A DNA stretch of 5,271 bases. Source: JAVZCJ01 sp964532175. Lineage in GTDB: Archaea; Thermoproteota; Nitrososphaeria_A; Caldarchaeales; JAVZCJ01. The stretch's first letter is position 1, and each line of letters begins with the position of its first letter. The stretch lies in the NCBI GenBank assembly GCA_964532175.1, contig CAZHGP010000062.1, positions 1 to 5,271 on the forward strand, written 5' to 3'. This document shows, in pieces, positions 1-5,271 of the stretch. The notes beneath the pieces were generated by a model. That model worked only from the letters and a program-made list of their open reading frames with translations. It was not told the origin of the DNA and did not search any database. A program made the position numbers and the translations under genes.

Positions 1-43
1 TAGTAAAATTTATTTAATCATGTTTATATTAAGATTTTTAAAT

Positions 44-67
44 TTTTAGAAAATATTTTAGAAAATA
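44..67. repeat. Perfect 12-bp tandem direct repeat upstream of the ferredoxin promoter
   Basis: The 12-mer ttttagaaaata occurs twice head to tail at 44-55 and 56-67 with no mismatch. The second copy sits in an imperfect palindrome (tatttt-ag-aaaata, 54-67). It ends about 22 bases before the TATA-like element of the ferredoxin gene, a place where archaeal activators may bind. In such AT-rich DNA, chance or slippage is also possible, so an operator role is only an inference. Confidence 0.5.
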
Positions 68-82
68 CCTCATTCAATCTAA

Positions 83-99
83 GTTAAAGTATATATATA
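83..99 (+). promoter_or_regulatory. Putative archaeal BRE/TATA promoter of the ferredoxin gene
   Basis: An uninterrupted tatatatata run at 90-99 is preceded by the purine-rich stretch gttaaag (83-89), the arrangement expected for a TATA box with its TFB recognition element. With the usual spacing of about 25 bases, transcription would start near 118-121, giving a leader of about 20 bases that still contains the ribosome binding site at 127-131. The assignment rests on sequence and spacing only. Confidence 0.55.
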
Positions 100-112
100 A
101 GGAAAATTAGAG

Positions 113-154
113 AAAAAATGTTAAAAAGGTGTTTTCAAAATGGTTGTAAAAAAA
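113..154 (-). terminator. Possible oligo-T termination zone for the minus-strand transcript
   Basis: The minus-strand gene string ends at 360 and no T-rich stretch of note follows before the ferredoxin start region. On the minus strand, T runs of seven, five and six lie at 154-148, 127-123 and 118-113. If these serve as archaeal terminators, the long mRNA would be antisense to the whole ferredoxin gene and its ribosome binding site. This is a low-confidence inference, since T runs are common here. Confidence 0.25.
127..131 (+). promoter_or_regulatory. Ribosome binding site of the ferredoxin gene
   Basis: The motif aggtg is complementary to the anti-Shine-Dalgarno end of archaeal 16S rRNA and ends eight bases before the ATG at 140. 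It supports that ATG over the out-of-frame ATG at 118. Confidence 0.6.
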
Positions 155-358
155 TGGACTAGTGAAAGTTTAGGAATAACAATTGAAATAGATTATGATA
201 AATGTATTGGTGCAGGACAATGTGTAAATGTTTGCCCAACAGGAGTTTATGAGCTCAAAGATGGAAAATCTACAGCTCCAAATATTGATTCATGCATACA
301 ATGCTGTGTTTGTGTTACATCTTGTCCAACAGGTGCAATAAAACATAGCAGTTGCTAA
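140..358 (+). CDS. Small ferredoxin with two cluster motifs, the first with only three cysteines
   Basis: This is a 72-residue soluble ferredoxin, a cytoplasmic one-electron carrier. The second motif (C52-x2-C55-x2-C58-x3-C62-Pro) is a complete [4Fe-4S] site. The first is C22-x5-C28-x3-C32-Pro: the position where the second cysteine normally sits is Ala25 (CIGAGQC). Ferredoxins lacking that cysteine often hold a [3Fe-4S] cluster or an interconvertible one, so a mixed 3Fe/4Fe protein is inferred. Two further cysteines, C56 and the C-terminal C72, are not part of the normal pattern. The short N-terminal extension (residues 1-18) lacks the zinc-binding histidines of Sulfolobus-type ferredoxins. 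The ATG at 140 is chosen because an aggtg motif precedes it at good spacing. The gene has its own promoter and converges on the minus-strand string, with one base between the two stop codons. The physiological partner is unknown; the redox enzymes next door are candidates. Confidence 0.92.
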   Translation: MVVKKWTSESLGITIEIDYDKCIGAGQCVNVCPTGVYELKDGKSTAPNIDSCIQCCVCVTSCPTGAIKHSSC

Positions 359-359
359 A

Positions 360-623
360 CTATTCAATAATTTCAATCTTAATTTTTTTATCTATAAAAG
401 CTATTTTATTCTTAATTATTTCTGAAGCTTCATTAGAAAATTCGCTCCATTTAAATTTTTTTATTAAAACTTTATTATTTATTGGTTCTAAAAGAATTAA
501 ACAAGCAAGAAAACCTTTATAACCAATTAAATATTCATAAGCATGCCATCTAACATACATTCCTTCAGATTTAAGCAATCTTAATAATTTAAACCTATTT
601 TCAATAGATTCAAAGAAACTCAT
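360..623 (-). CDS. Unrecognised 87-residue protein, last gene of the minus-strand string
   Basis: I do not recognise this protein. It is 87 residues long if it starts at the ATG at 623. That start lies 11 bases after the stop of the molybdopterin oxidoreductase and has a gtgat motif four bases upstream, matching the archaeal Shine-Dalgarno sequence. A longer reading from 680 would run 46 bases into the preceding gene and has less support. The protein is charged at both ends. A Lys/Arg-rich N-terminal part (residues 5-20) looks helical, an aromatic and hydrophobic middle follows (residues 23-45, with W26, H27, Y29, Y31, Y35, F38), and the C-terminal tail is rich in Lys, Ile and Glu. It has one cysteine (C41), no metal motif, no signal peptide and no convincing membrane segment. 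Its place suggests co-transcription with the oxidoreductase, perhaps as an accessory factor. It is much shorter than TorD-type chaperones of this enzyme class (about 200 residues). Confidence 0.7.
   Translation of the reverse strand: MSFFESIENRFKLLRLLKSEGMYVRWHAYEYLIGYKGFLACLILLEPINNKVLIKKFKWSEFSNEASEIIKNKIAFIDKKIKIEIIE
383..389 (+). terminator. Possible oligo-T terminator of the ferredoxin transcript
   Basis: A run of seven T residues on the plus strand lies 25 bases beyond the ferredoxin stop codon, and a second T7 run follows at 456-462. Archaeal RNA polymerase commonly terminates at such runs without a hairpin. Both lie inside the antisense of the convergent 87-residue gene, so the ferredoxin mRNA would carry a 3' end complementary to that gene. 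T runs are common in DNA this AT-rich, hence low confidence. Confidence 0.3.
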
Positions 624-634
624 AGAAATCACTA

Positions 635-2599
635 TTATAATTTTTCTATAGAAACAAAAGTTGAATGTATAATCGAGCAACTACCATATTTTTCTTGAAT
701 ATTATCTGGAATAAGAGAATTTGGAGTTCCTTTAAGTATTTTTGGCCAAGGAGATTTATACATTAATAAAGTTCCTTCATATACATCTTTTGTAATTTTT
801 ATTTTAGCTTTTAATGAACCATAATTATTTTTTAATAAAACTTTATCTCCATTTTTTAATCCTATTCTTTTTGCATCTAAATAATTTATGAAAATGTAAA
901 ATTTTATTTCCTTTTTAATTTTATTATGATATTGCGAACTTGTTAAATCTTTATGAGTAGTTGTGAATAATTGCATTAGATTTAAATTATTTTTATTAAT
1001 TTCTAAATGAATTGGAAATGGATTAAGACCATTTTTAAAAGCTTCAATAGAATAGAATTCAATTTTTCCAGAATTTGTTTGATAAATATTTTTCTTAGGA
1101 ATAGGAATTTCGAAAAATCCTCTTTCTTTTAATTCATTTAATTTTATTTCTAAATTATTTTCTTTTAAAAATTTTTCAATTATTTCCTCTTTATCTTCAT
1201 AAAGATATTCATTTTCAATATTAAGATATTTTGCTAATAATTTGAATAATTCATAATTGCTTTTAGCTTCCCCTCTAGGTTCAATAACTTTTTCATTTAT
1301 TGAAATAAAATTATGAAAATATGAATAATTTATATCAAAATCTTCAAAGAAAGTTGTTGCTGGAAGGAGAATATCAGCATAATCTGCAGTATCTGTTTTA
1401 AAAATATCATGTACAATTGTAAAAAGATCTTTTCTTTGAAAGCTTTTCTTAACAAGATTATAATTCGGTAAAGTAGCTAATGGATTTGCATTATATATGA
1501 ATATCATTTTAATTCCTTTACTAGAAAGTACTTCTCCTAATTTTGCCATATCATATTCAATAGCTTTCTCTTTTCTAAGCCACTCTCCTTTAATATAATT
1601 TAAATTAATAAAATTATTACTATATATAAATCCTCTTGCTTCACCTATAAGTGCAGGTAATAAAGATATTGCTCTAACAATTTCCCCTCCATTAAAATTC
1701 CTTTGTAATCCATAACCTATATGTATTATATTTGGCTTTAAAGAAGCATAATTATTAGCAAGATTAATTATATCTTCTTCTTTTATACCAGTTATTTCTG
1801 AAGTTTTATTTAAATCATATTTTTTAACATATTCTTTAAATTCATTAAAACCATAAACATTTTCTTCTATGAATTTTTCATCATATAAATTATTTTGAAT
1901 AATGTAATTAGCTAATCCAAGAGCTAAAGCAGCATCTGTGCATGGTTTTATTTTAAAATGAAAATCTGCCGCCTTAGCTGTAGCTGTAAAATTCGGATCT
2001 ATAACATATATTTTAGCACCTTTCTTTCTTGCTTCAATTGCTAAATTAAAACCATGAATATTTGTCCATGCTGCATTTATTCCCCAATAAATTATTAATT
2101 TTGATTTTAAAATTTCTTGAGGAAGAGAACCATAAGTACTTCCATAAACATATTTTAAAGCAATTTCACCTGCAGTATCACAAATATTTTCTTTTATTCT
2201 TGAAGTACCTAAAAAATTGAAAAATCTATATGGAAAAAATCTATTAATTATTCCCATATTTCCTGCAAAATTATATTGAAGAATTGCTTTTTGACCATAT
2301 TTTTTAATAATTTCTTTAATTTTTTTAGAAATAATTTTTAAAGCTTCATCCCAAGTTATTTTCTTGAATTTTCCAGAACCTTTATTCCCAATTCTTTTCA
2401 TTGGGTAAAGTATACGATCTTTACTATATGTATACTCAATAAATTTTTTAGCTTTACTACAAAGAAAACCTCTAGTTATTGGATGATCTTTTCTACCTTT
2501 TATTCGAATAATTCTTCCATTTTTAACATATGTTAATATAGAGCATGTATCATAACAATCTCTTGAGCATGTATTAAAATACATAGTTTTATTTTTCAT
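635..2599 (-). CDS. Cytoplasmic molybdopterin oxidoreductase, DMSO reductase superfamily (uncharacterised MopB branch)
   Basis: The enzyme has 654 residues from the ATG at 2599, seven bases after the preceding stop. An in-frame ATG at 2662 would overlap the upstream gene by 56 bases, and one at 2584 is also possible. Residues 11-47 form the [4Fe-4S] domain, C11-x3-C15-x3-C19-x27-C47, followed by Lys49 (CSK) as in enzymes that pass electrons from cluster to pterin. The molybdopterin-binding body (about 60-490) shows WGIN (172-175), an IDP strand (200-202), an NGG...RAI segment, and a TDTADYADILLPATT block. A C-terminal dinucleotide-binding barrel (about 540-654) follows the SGKIE segment near 509-513. 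Cys140 in NICDTAG lies where nitrate reductase and formate dehydrogenase carry their Cys/Sec ligand, so it may bind Mo or W. There is no twin-arginine signal, so a cytoplasmic location is likely. The blocks resemble an archaeal and bacterial MopB subgroup without assigned substrate. Cys220 replaces the usual glycine of PGTDAALALG. Confidence 0.93.
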   Translation of the reverse strand: MKNKTMYFNTCSRDCYDTCSILTYVKNGRIIRIKGRKDHPITRGFLCSKAKKFIEYTYSKDRILYPMKRIGNKGSGKFKKITWDEALKIISKKIKEIIKKYGQKAILQYNFAGNMGIINRFFPYRFFNFLGTSRIKENICDTAGEIALKYVYGSTYGSLPQEILKSKLIIYWGINAAWTNIHGFNLAIEARKKGAKIYVIDPNFTATAKAADFHFKIKPCTDAALALGLANYIIQNNLYDEKFIEENVYGFNEFKEYVKKYDLNKTSEITGIKEEDIINLANNYASLKPNIIHIGYGLQRNFNGGEIVRAISLLPALIGEARGFIYSNNFINLNYIKGEWLRKEKAIEYDMAKLGEVLSSKGIKMIFIYNANPLATLPNYNLVKKSFQRKDLFTIVHDIFKTDTADYADILLPATTFFEDFDINYSYFHNFISINEKVIEPRGEAKSNYELFKLLAKYLNIENEYLYEDKEEIIEKFLKENNLEIKLNELKERGFFEIPIPKKNIYQTNSGKIEFYSIEAFKNGLNPFPIHLEINKNNLNLMQLFTTTHKDLTSSQYHNKIKKEIKFYIFINYLDAKRIGLKNGDKVLLKNNYGSLKAKIKITKDVYEGTLLMYKSPWPKILKGTPNSLIPDNIQEKYGSCSIIHSTFVSIEKL

Positions 2600-2606
2600 T
2601 TTTAAT

Positions 2607-3557
2607 TTATTTTTTCCATAGTATTGGTATTTTATCAAGCTTCTTAATGTATGTAGCAGCATTTATTGCTGCTTTTGCTCCTTCTCCAGCAGCTATGACT
2701 ACTTGTGCTCCTCCACCAGTACAATCTCCAGCAGCATAAACTCCTTCAATATTTGTTTCTTGTTTATTATTTACTTTAATGTAATTCCCTTCTATTTCTA
2801 ATCCAGCTTTAGAAAGAATCTTTATTAATGGAATTTCTCTTGCAACTATGAAAACTCCATCAATATCAAGCAATTCTTCTTTTCCATCAATTTTTTCTAA
2901 TAAAACTTTTTGAACTATTTTTTCTCCTTTTATAGCTTTTAATTTTACTCCTTCAAGAATTTTTATTCTATTATTTTTTAATAAATTGATTTGTTCCTCA
3001 TTCATTTTTTCTAAAGCTATGAAGAAAACTTCTGAAGCTAAATTGCTTAAAAATAATGCATCTTCTACAGCTTCTTCACCACTACCAATTAATAAAACTC
3101 TCTTATTCTTAAAAAGAGGCCCATCGCATACAACACAATAGGATAATCCTAAACCTATGAATTTATCTTCTCCTTCAATTTTTAATTCAGTACTTTTAAT
3201 TCCAATTGCTAAAATTATAGCTTTACAAGTTATATTTTTATTTCTTACTATTACATTTTTTATTGGGCCAATAAGACTTAAACTAGAAACATTTCCTCTT
3301 ATTATTTCTACTCCATATGATATTGCTTGTTTTCTAATTTTATTAAGAAGCTCTATGCCACTTATACCTTCTGGAAATCCAGGATAATTATTTATTTTAG
3401 TAGCTAATGTAATACGTGGTGGAGATTCTCCTTCTATTATTAAAGTTTTTAATCCAAGACTAGAAGCATACATTCCAGCAGTTAATCCAGCAGGACCTCC
3501 GCCTATTATCACTATATCATACATTGATTGAGTTGAAATTAAAAAAGACATATTCAT
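2607..3557 (-). CDS. Thioredoxin-reductase-like flavoprotein lacking the NADPH motif
   Basis: This flavoprotein of 316 residues should pass electrons through FAD and a redox-active disulfide to a thioredoxin-fold partner, presumably the PDO encoded just upstream. The FAD site is seen in GGGPAG (19-24), NNYPGFP (56-62) and AAGDCTGG (275-282). The catalytic CVVC is at 141-144 in the usual SYC-x2-CDG setting. The second dinucleotide fold has GSGEEA (158-163), but the HRRxxxR motif that binds NADPH is absent: the aligned residues begin A181-L182-E183. FAD-contacting GGQ is also replaced by PPR (46-48). Classical bacterial NADPH use is therefore unlikely; NADH, ferredoxin or another donor is possible. 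The ATG at 3557 overlaps the PDO stop as ATGA, suggesting translational coupling. The family's usual N-terminus matches Met12 (3524), so the first 11 residues may be an extension or may not be translated. Its stop is seven bases before the molybdopterin oxidoreductase. Confidence 0.92.
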   Translation of the reverse strand: MNMSFLISTQSMYDIVIIGGGPAGLTAGMYASSLGLKTLIIEGESPPRITLATKINNYPGFPEGISGIELLNKIRKQAISYGVEIIRGNVSSLSLIGPIKNVIVRNKNITCKAIILAIGIKSTELKIEGEDKFIGLGLSYCVVCDGPLFKNKRVLLIGSGEEAVEDALFLSNLASEVFFIALEKMNEEQINLLKNNRIKILEGVKLKAIKGEKIVQKVLLEKIDGKEELLDIDGVFIVAREIPLIKILSKAGLEIEGNYIKVNNKQETNIEGVYAAGDCTGGGAQVVIAAGEGAKAAINAATYIKKLDKIPILWKK

Positions 3558-4207
3558 TCGCTTTTCTCTAATGCTTCCAAAATTTTATTTAAGAAGAATT
3601 TTTCAGGAACTGCTCCTTCTATTTCAATAATGTCGTTTATAATTATTTTAGGAACTGCTAGAACATTATATTTTCTAGCTAAATTAGGAAATTCTATAGC
3701 TTCAATAACATCTGCTTTAATATTTTTATTAATTATAGCAAATTTATGAGCAGTTCTTGCAGCTATTGGGCAATATGGACAAGTAGGCGTTACAAAAACT
3801 TGTATATGAATAGGCTTATTTATTTTATATAATGAATCTACTATTTCTTTAGGAAGATCGGTTTTACCTAATGAAACATCAACAATATCTTCAATTAAAA
3901 CTCCATATTCATACCCACCAGGAATTCCAAAATATCTAATATTATATTCTTCTTTACCATGAAGAACTATTGCTGGATGTTTATCTATATCAAATTTCTT
4001 TGCTTCAGGAGAATCTACTTCACATTCACATTTTATAACTTTAATTAAATTTGAAAGATTTGAAATTATATCGATTAATTTTTCAACTTCATTGCAATAA
4101 AGGCAATGCATTTTAGTTGTAAAAAGGTATAATTTAACTTCGGATTCAAGTTTCTTAAATATTTCTTTAGTATAATCTAAAGTTTTCTTATCTATTATTA
4201 TACTCAT
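3554..4207 (-). CDS. Protein disulfide oxidoreductase (PDO) with two thioredoxin folds
   Basis: This is a glutaredoxin-like PDO of 217 residues, close to the family norm of about 225. Such proteins make, break and shuffle protein disulfides in the cytosol of hyperthermophiles and accept electrons from a TrxR-like reductase. The N-terminal fold carries CLYC (35-38) and its cis-proline at P78 (KHPAIV). The GIPGGYE segment (94-100) joins the domains, and the C-terminal fold carries CPYC (143-146), normally the more active site, with a cis-proline at P186. Both sites are intact. Unusual points are an extra C-E-C pair (60-62) in the second strand of the first domain and an apparent shortening by about four residues just after it. 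The ATG at 4207 is chosen; an in-frame TTG at 4216 would add three residues. The gap to the upstream gene is 32 bases, the longest in the string, and the stop overlaps the TrxR start by four bases. Confidence 0.95.
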   Translation of the reverse strand: MSIIIDKKTLDYTKEIFKKLESEVKLYLFTTKMHCLYCNEVEKLIDIISNLSNLIKVIKCECEVDSPEAKKFDIDKHPAIVLHGKEEYNIRYFGIPGGYEYGVLIEDIVDVSLGKTDLPKEIVDSLYKINKPIHIQVFVTPTCPYCPIAARTAHKFAIINKNIKADVIEAIEFPNLARKYNVLAVPKIIINDIIEIEGAVPEKFFLNKILEALEKSE

Positions 4208-4239
4208 AACTATCAATAGAATAATTTATATTGAAAGAT

Positions 4240-5187
4240 TTAAAATTTTCTAAGTATATTTTTCATTGAACCATAAAGATTAATTATTTTCTTAAATTCT
4301 TCTTCATCATAAAATTTACATTTATTAGATGTAAATTCTTTAGCTACTTCAATGCAAAATCTTGTAGCAGCTTCTAAACCTAAAATATAATTGCATCCTG
4401 TTCCACATCCTGGAATTGGGAGCCTAGCAGTTGTTGCAACTCCTACTATTGGAGCATCTGTCATAAGCCAAGGTTGCATTATACTATTTATATGATAAAT
4501 TCCATTTTTATATGGAGTAATATCTTGCATAGTTATTGGAACTACGCAAGCTACATCTCCTACTACTCTTTCATAAATATTTATTAAATCTTCACTTACT
4601 TTTAATATCCATCCTTCTTTAACAGTTGGAGTTATTGCAAATCCTGGAATCTTTATAACTCTATTTCCTTTAGTTGCATCAATTGAAAGGATAGCATCCA
4701 TTTTTTCATCAACTTCATACTTAAGAATTTCCATTATATCAATTGGAGAATCCATAAATGGAACTGGATAATGTGGCAAAATAGGTGCGTTTGGACAAAT
4801 ATGAGTAGTAATAATAACATCTCCATTTAATTGATCTCCATTAATAATCATTTTACCCAATTTTAAAGCAGAAGATAAAGCAACTATGGCTCCATCAGCG
4901 TCTGAAACAATCCCTTTAATTTCTGGCCTTGCACCAATTCCACCTAATCTTCCAATAATTCCAAGAGTTGGGGCATTTCCATTATTATATTTACCATTTA
5001 TTCCAGGAATTAATATTTTAATAAAATCAGTTTTACCTTTTTTATTACTAATTGTTTTAACATCAATATTTTCAATACCATATGAATTAAGAAACTTAGC
5101 AATTTTTAAGCCATTAATTTTAGCACTATCAAGTAAATCTATAATATCAATAACTTCTTTCATACAAGACATATTAGACACGCTCAT
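4240..5187 (-). CDS. DUF1177-family protein of unknown function
   Basis: The protein is 315 residues long, with the length and motif order I associate with the DUF1177 family of archaea and thermophilic bacteria. Conserved-looking blocks in order are KGKTDFIKI (50-58), GRLGGIGARP (79-88), SDADGA (95-100), TTHICPNAP (127-135), PHYPVPFM (138-145), D170 in the DATKGN stretch, PTVKEG (187-192), QDITPY (221-226), HINSI (232-236) and GCGTGC (260-265). The invariant-looking acidic, His and Cys residues (D96, D98, H129, C131, D170, H232, C261) look like a metal or catalytic site, but that is an inference and I know of no proven reaction. There is no signal peptide or membrane segment. The ATG at 5187 is chosen for its ATGA overlap with the preceding gene and an aaagga stretch about eight bases upstream; Met9 (5163) matches the usual family N-terminus better. 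Any link to the redox genes downstream rests only on position. Confidence 0.88.
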   Translation of the reverse strand: MSVSNMSCMKEVIDIIDLLDSAKINGLKIAKFLNSYGIENIDVKTISNKKGKTDFIKILIPGINGKYNNGNAPTLGIIGRLGGIGARPEIKGIVSDADGAIVALSSALKLGKMIINGDQLNGDVIITTHICPNAPILPHYPVPFMDSPIDIMEILKYEVDEKMDAILSIDATKGNRVIKIPGFAITPTVKEGWILKVSEDLINIYERVVGDVACVVPITMQDITPYKNGIYHINSIMQPWLMTDAPIVGVATTARLPIPGCGTGCNYILGLEAATRFCIEVAKEFTSNKCKFYDEEEFKKIINLYGSMKNILRKF

Positions 5188-5271
5188 TTAAAATTTCCTT
5201 TAAAGAAATCTATAACTGTTCCAATATATACTTTAGTAGCAATTACTACATCTTCTGCTTTAACTTTTTCA
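5184..5271 (-). CDS. C-terminal end of an unidentified gene, cut by the window edge
   Basis: Reading from 5270 to 5184 gives 28 uninterrupted codons followed by TGA. The tail begins EKVKAEDVVIATKVYIGT and ends with a Phe-Phe-Lys-Gly-Asn-Phe-Lys stretch. The other two frames contain stops, and the TGA overlaps the DUF1177 start as ATGA, the same arrangement as between PDO and TrxR downstream, so this is very likely the 3' end of a real, translationally coupled gene. The fragment is too short for a family assignment. Since DUF1177 genes are uncharacterised, the full partner would be informative. Confidence 0.75.
   Translation of the reverse strand, partial: EKVKAEDVVIATKVYIGTVIDFFKGNFK

Noticed and set aside
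2..49. Open plus-strand frame running in from the left edge to TAG at 47-49
   Set aside because: Sixteen codons of AT-rich sequence are expected by chance. Nothing distinguishes this from non-coding DNA, so I did not call a partial gene.
118..162. Short plus-strand frame of 14 codons (ATG at 118) overlapping the ferredoxin start, with two cysteines
   Set aside because: It is out of frame with the ferredoxin, its ATG lies at or before the predicted transcription start, and it has no ribosome binding site of its own. A regulatory leader peptide cannot be excluded but is not supported.
2600..2662. Longer molybdopterin oxidoreductase starting at 2662
   Set aside because: It would overlap the TrxR-like gene by 56 bases and add 21 residues that do not look like a twin-arginine or other signal. 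The ATG at 2599 fits both gene spacing and the family N-terminus.
3157..3387. Plus-strand open frame of 76 codons
   Set aside because: It lies wholly inside the TrxR-like gene on the other strand, whose FAD and CVVC motifs are unambiguous. Its own translation is a hydrophobic, low-information mirror of that gene.
4208..4239. TATA-like stretch (tataaat on the minus strand, 4230-4224) between the DUF1177 and PDO genes
   Set aside because: It lies about 20 bases from the PDO ATG, closer than expected for a leaderless start, and lacks a purine-rich BRE. An internal promoter remains possible, but the motif is too cheap in this base composition.
4886..5191. Plus-strand open frame of 101 codons
   Set aside because: It is antisense to the well-patterned N-terminal half of the DUF1177 gene, is rich in Ile, Leu and Pro, and has no recognisable domain.
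1..5271. tRNA, rRNA, CRISPR array or insertion sequence
   Set aside because: I saw no tRNA-like cloverleaf, no regularly spaced repeats, no transposase and no terminal inverted repeats. Almost all of the window is protein-coding.

Overview
This is an AT-rich window that reads as archaeal, most likely from a thermophilic member of the Thermoproteota or a related lineage. The evidence is a TATA element about 45 bases ahead of the only plus-strand gene, a Shine-Dalgarno motif of the archaeal GGTG type, tightly packed genes with ATGA overlaps, and a two-CXXC protein disulfide oxidoreductase (PDO), a protein typical of hyperthermophiles. No genus can be named from the sequence alone.

Layout. Positions 1-139 are non-coding and carry a perfect 12-bp tandem repeat, a TATA-like promoter and a ribosome binding site for a small plus-strand ferredoxin gene (140-358). 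Everything else is on the minus strand, read from right to left as one compact gene string: the last 28 codons of an unidentified gene (5271-5184), a DUF1177-family protein (5187-4240, overlapping its upstream gene by ATGA), a PDO (4207-3554), a thioredoxin-reductase-like flavoprotein (3557-2607, again an ATGA overlap), a cytoplasmic molybdopterin oxidoreductase of the DMSO reductase superfamily (2599-635) and an unrecognised 87-residue protein (623-360). The last minus-strand stop and the ferredoxin stop face each other with one base between them, so each transcript must end inside the antisense of the other gene. The promoter of the minus-strand string is probably outside the window.

How the genes may work together. 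PDO plus a TrxR-like flavoprotein is a recognised archaeal pair for cytosolic disulfide chemistry. Here the flavoprotein keeps its FAD sites, its CXXC (CVVC) and a GxGxxA turn, but lacks the HRRxxxR motif by which classical thioredoxin reductases bind NADPH. It may therefore take electrons from another donor; ferredoxin is one candidate, and a ferredoxin gene lies convergently next door. The molybdopterin enzyme directly downstream belongs to an uncharacterised branch and probably draws on or feeds the same redox pool. Its substrate cannot be read from the sequence; reduction of a sulfur compound is only a guess. DUF1177 is a conserved family whose function I do not know.

The most interesting unit is the set PDO / non-canonical TrxR / molybdopterin oxidoreductase / small unknown protein, facing a ferredoxin whose first cluster motif has only three cysteines. 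This would be a thiol-redox module that may run on ferredoxin rather than NADPH.
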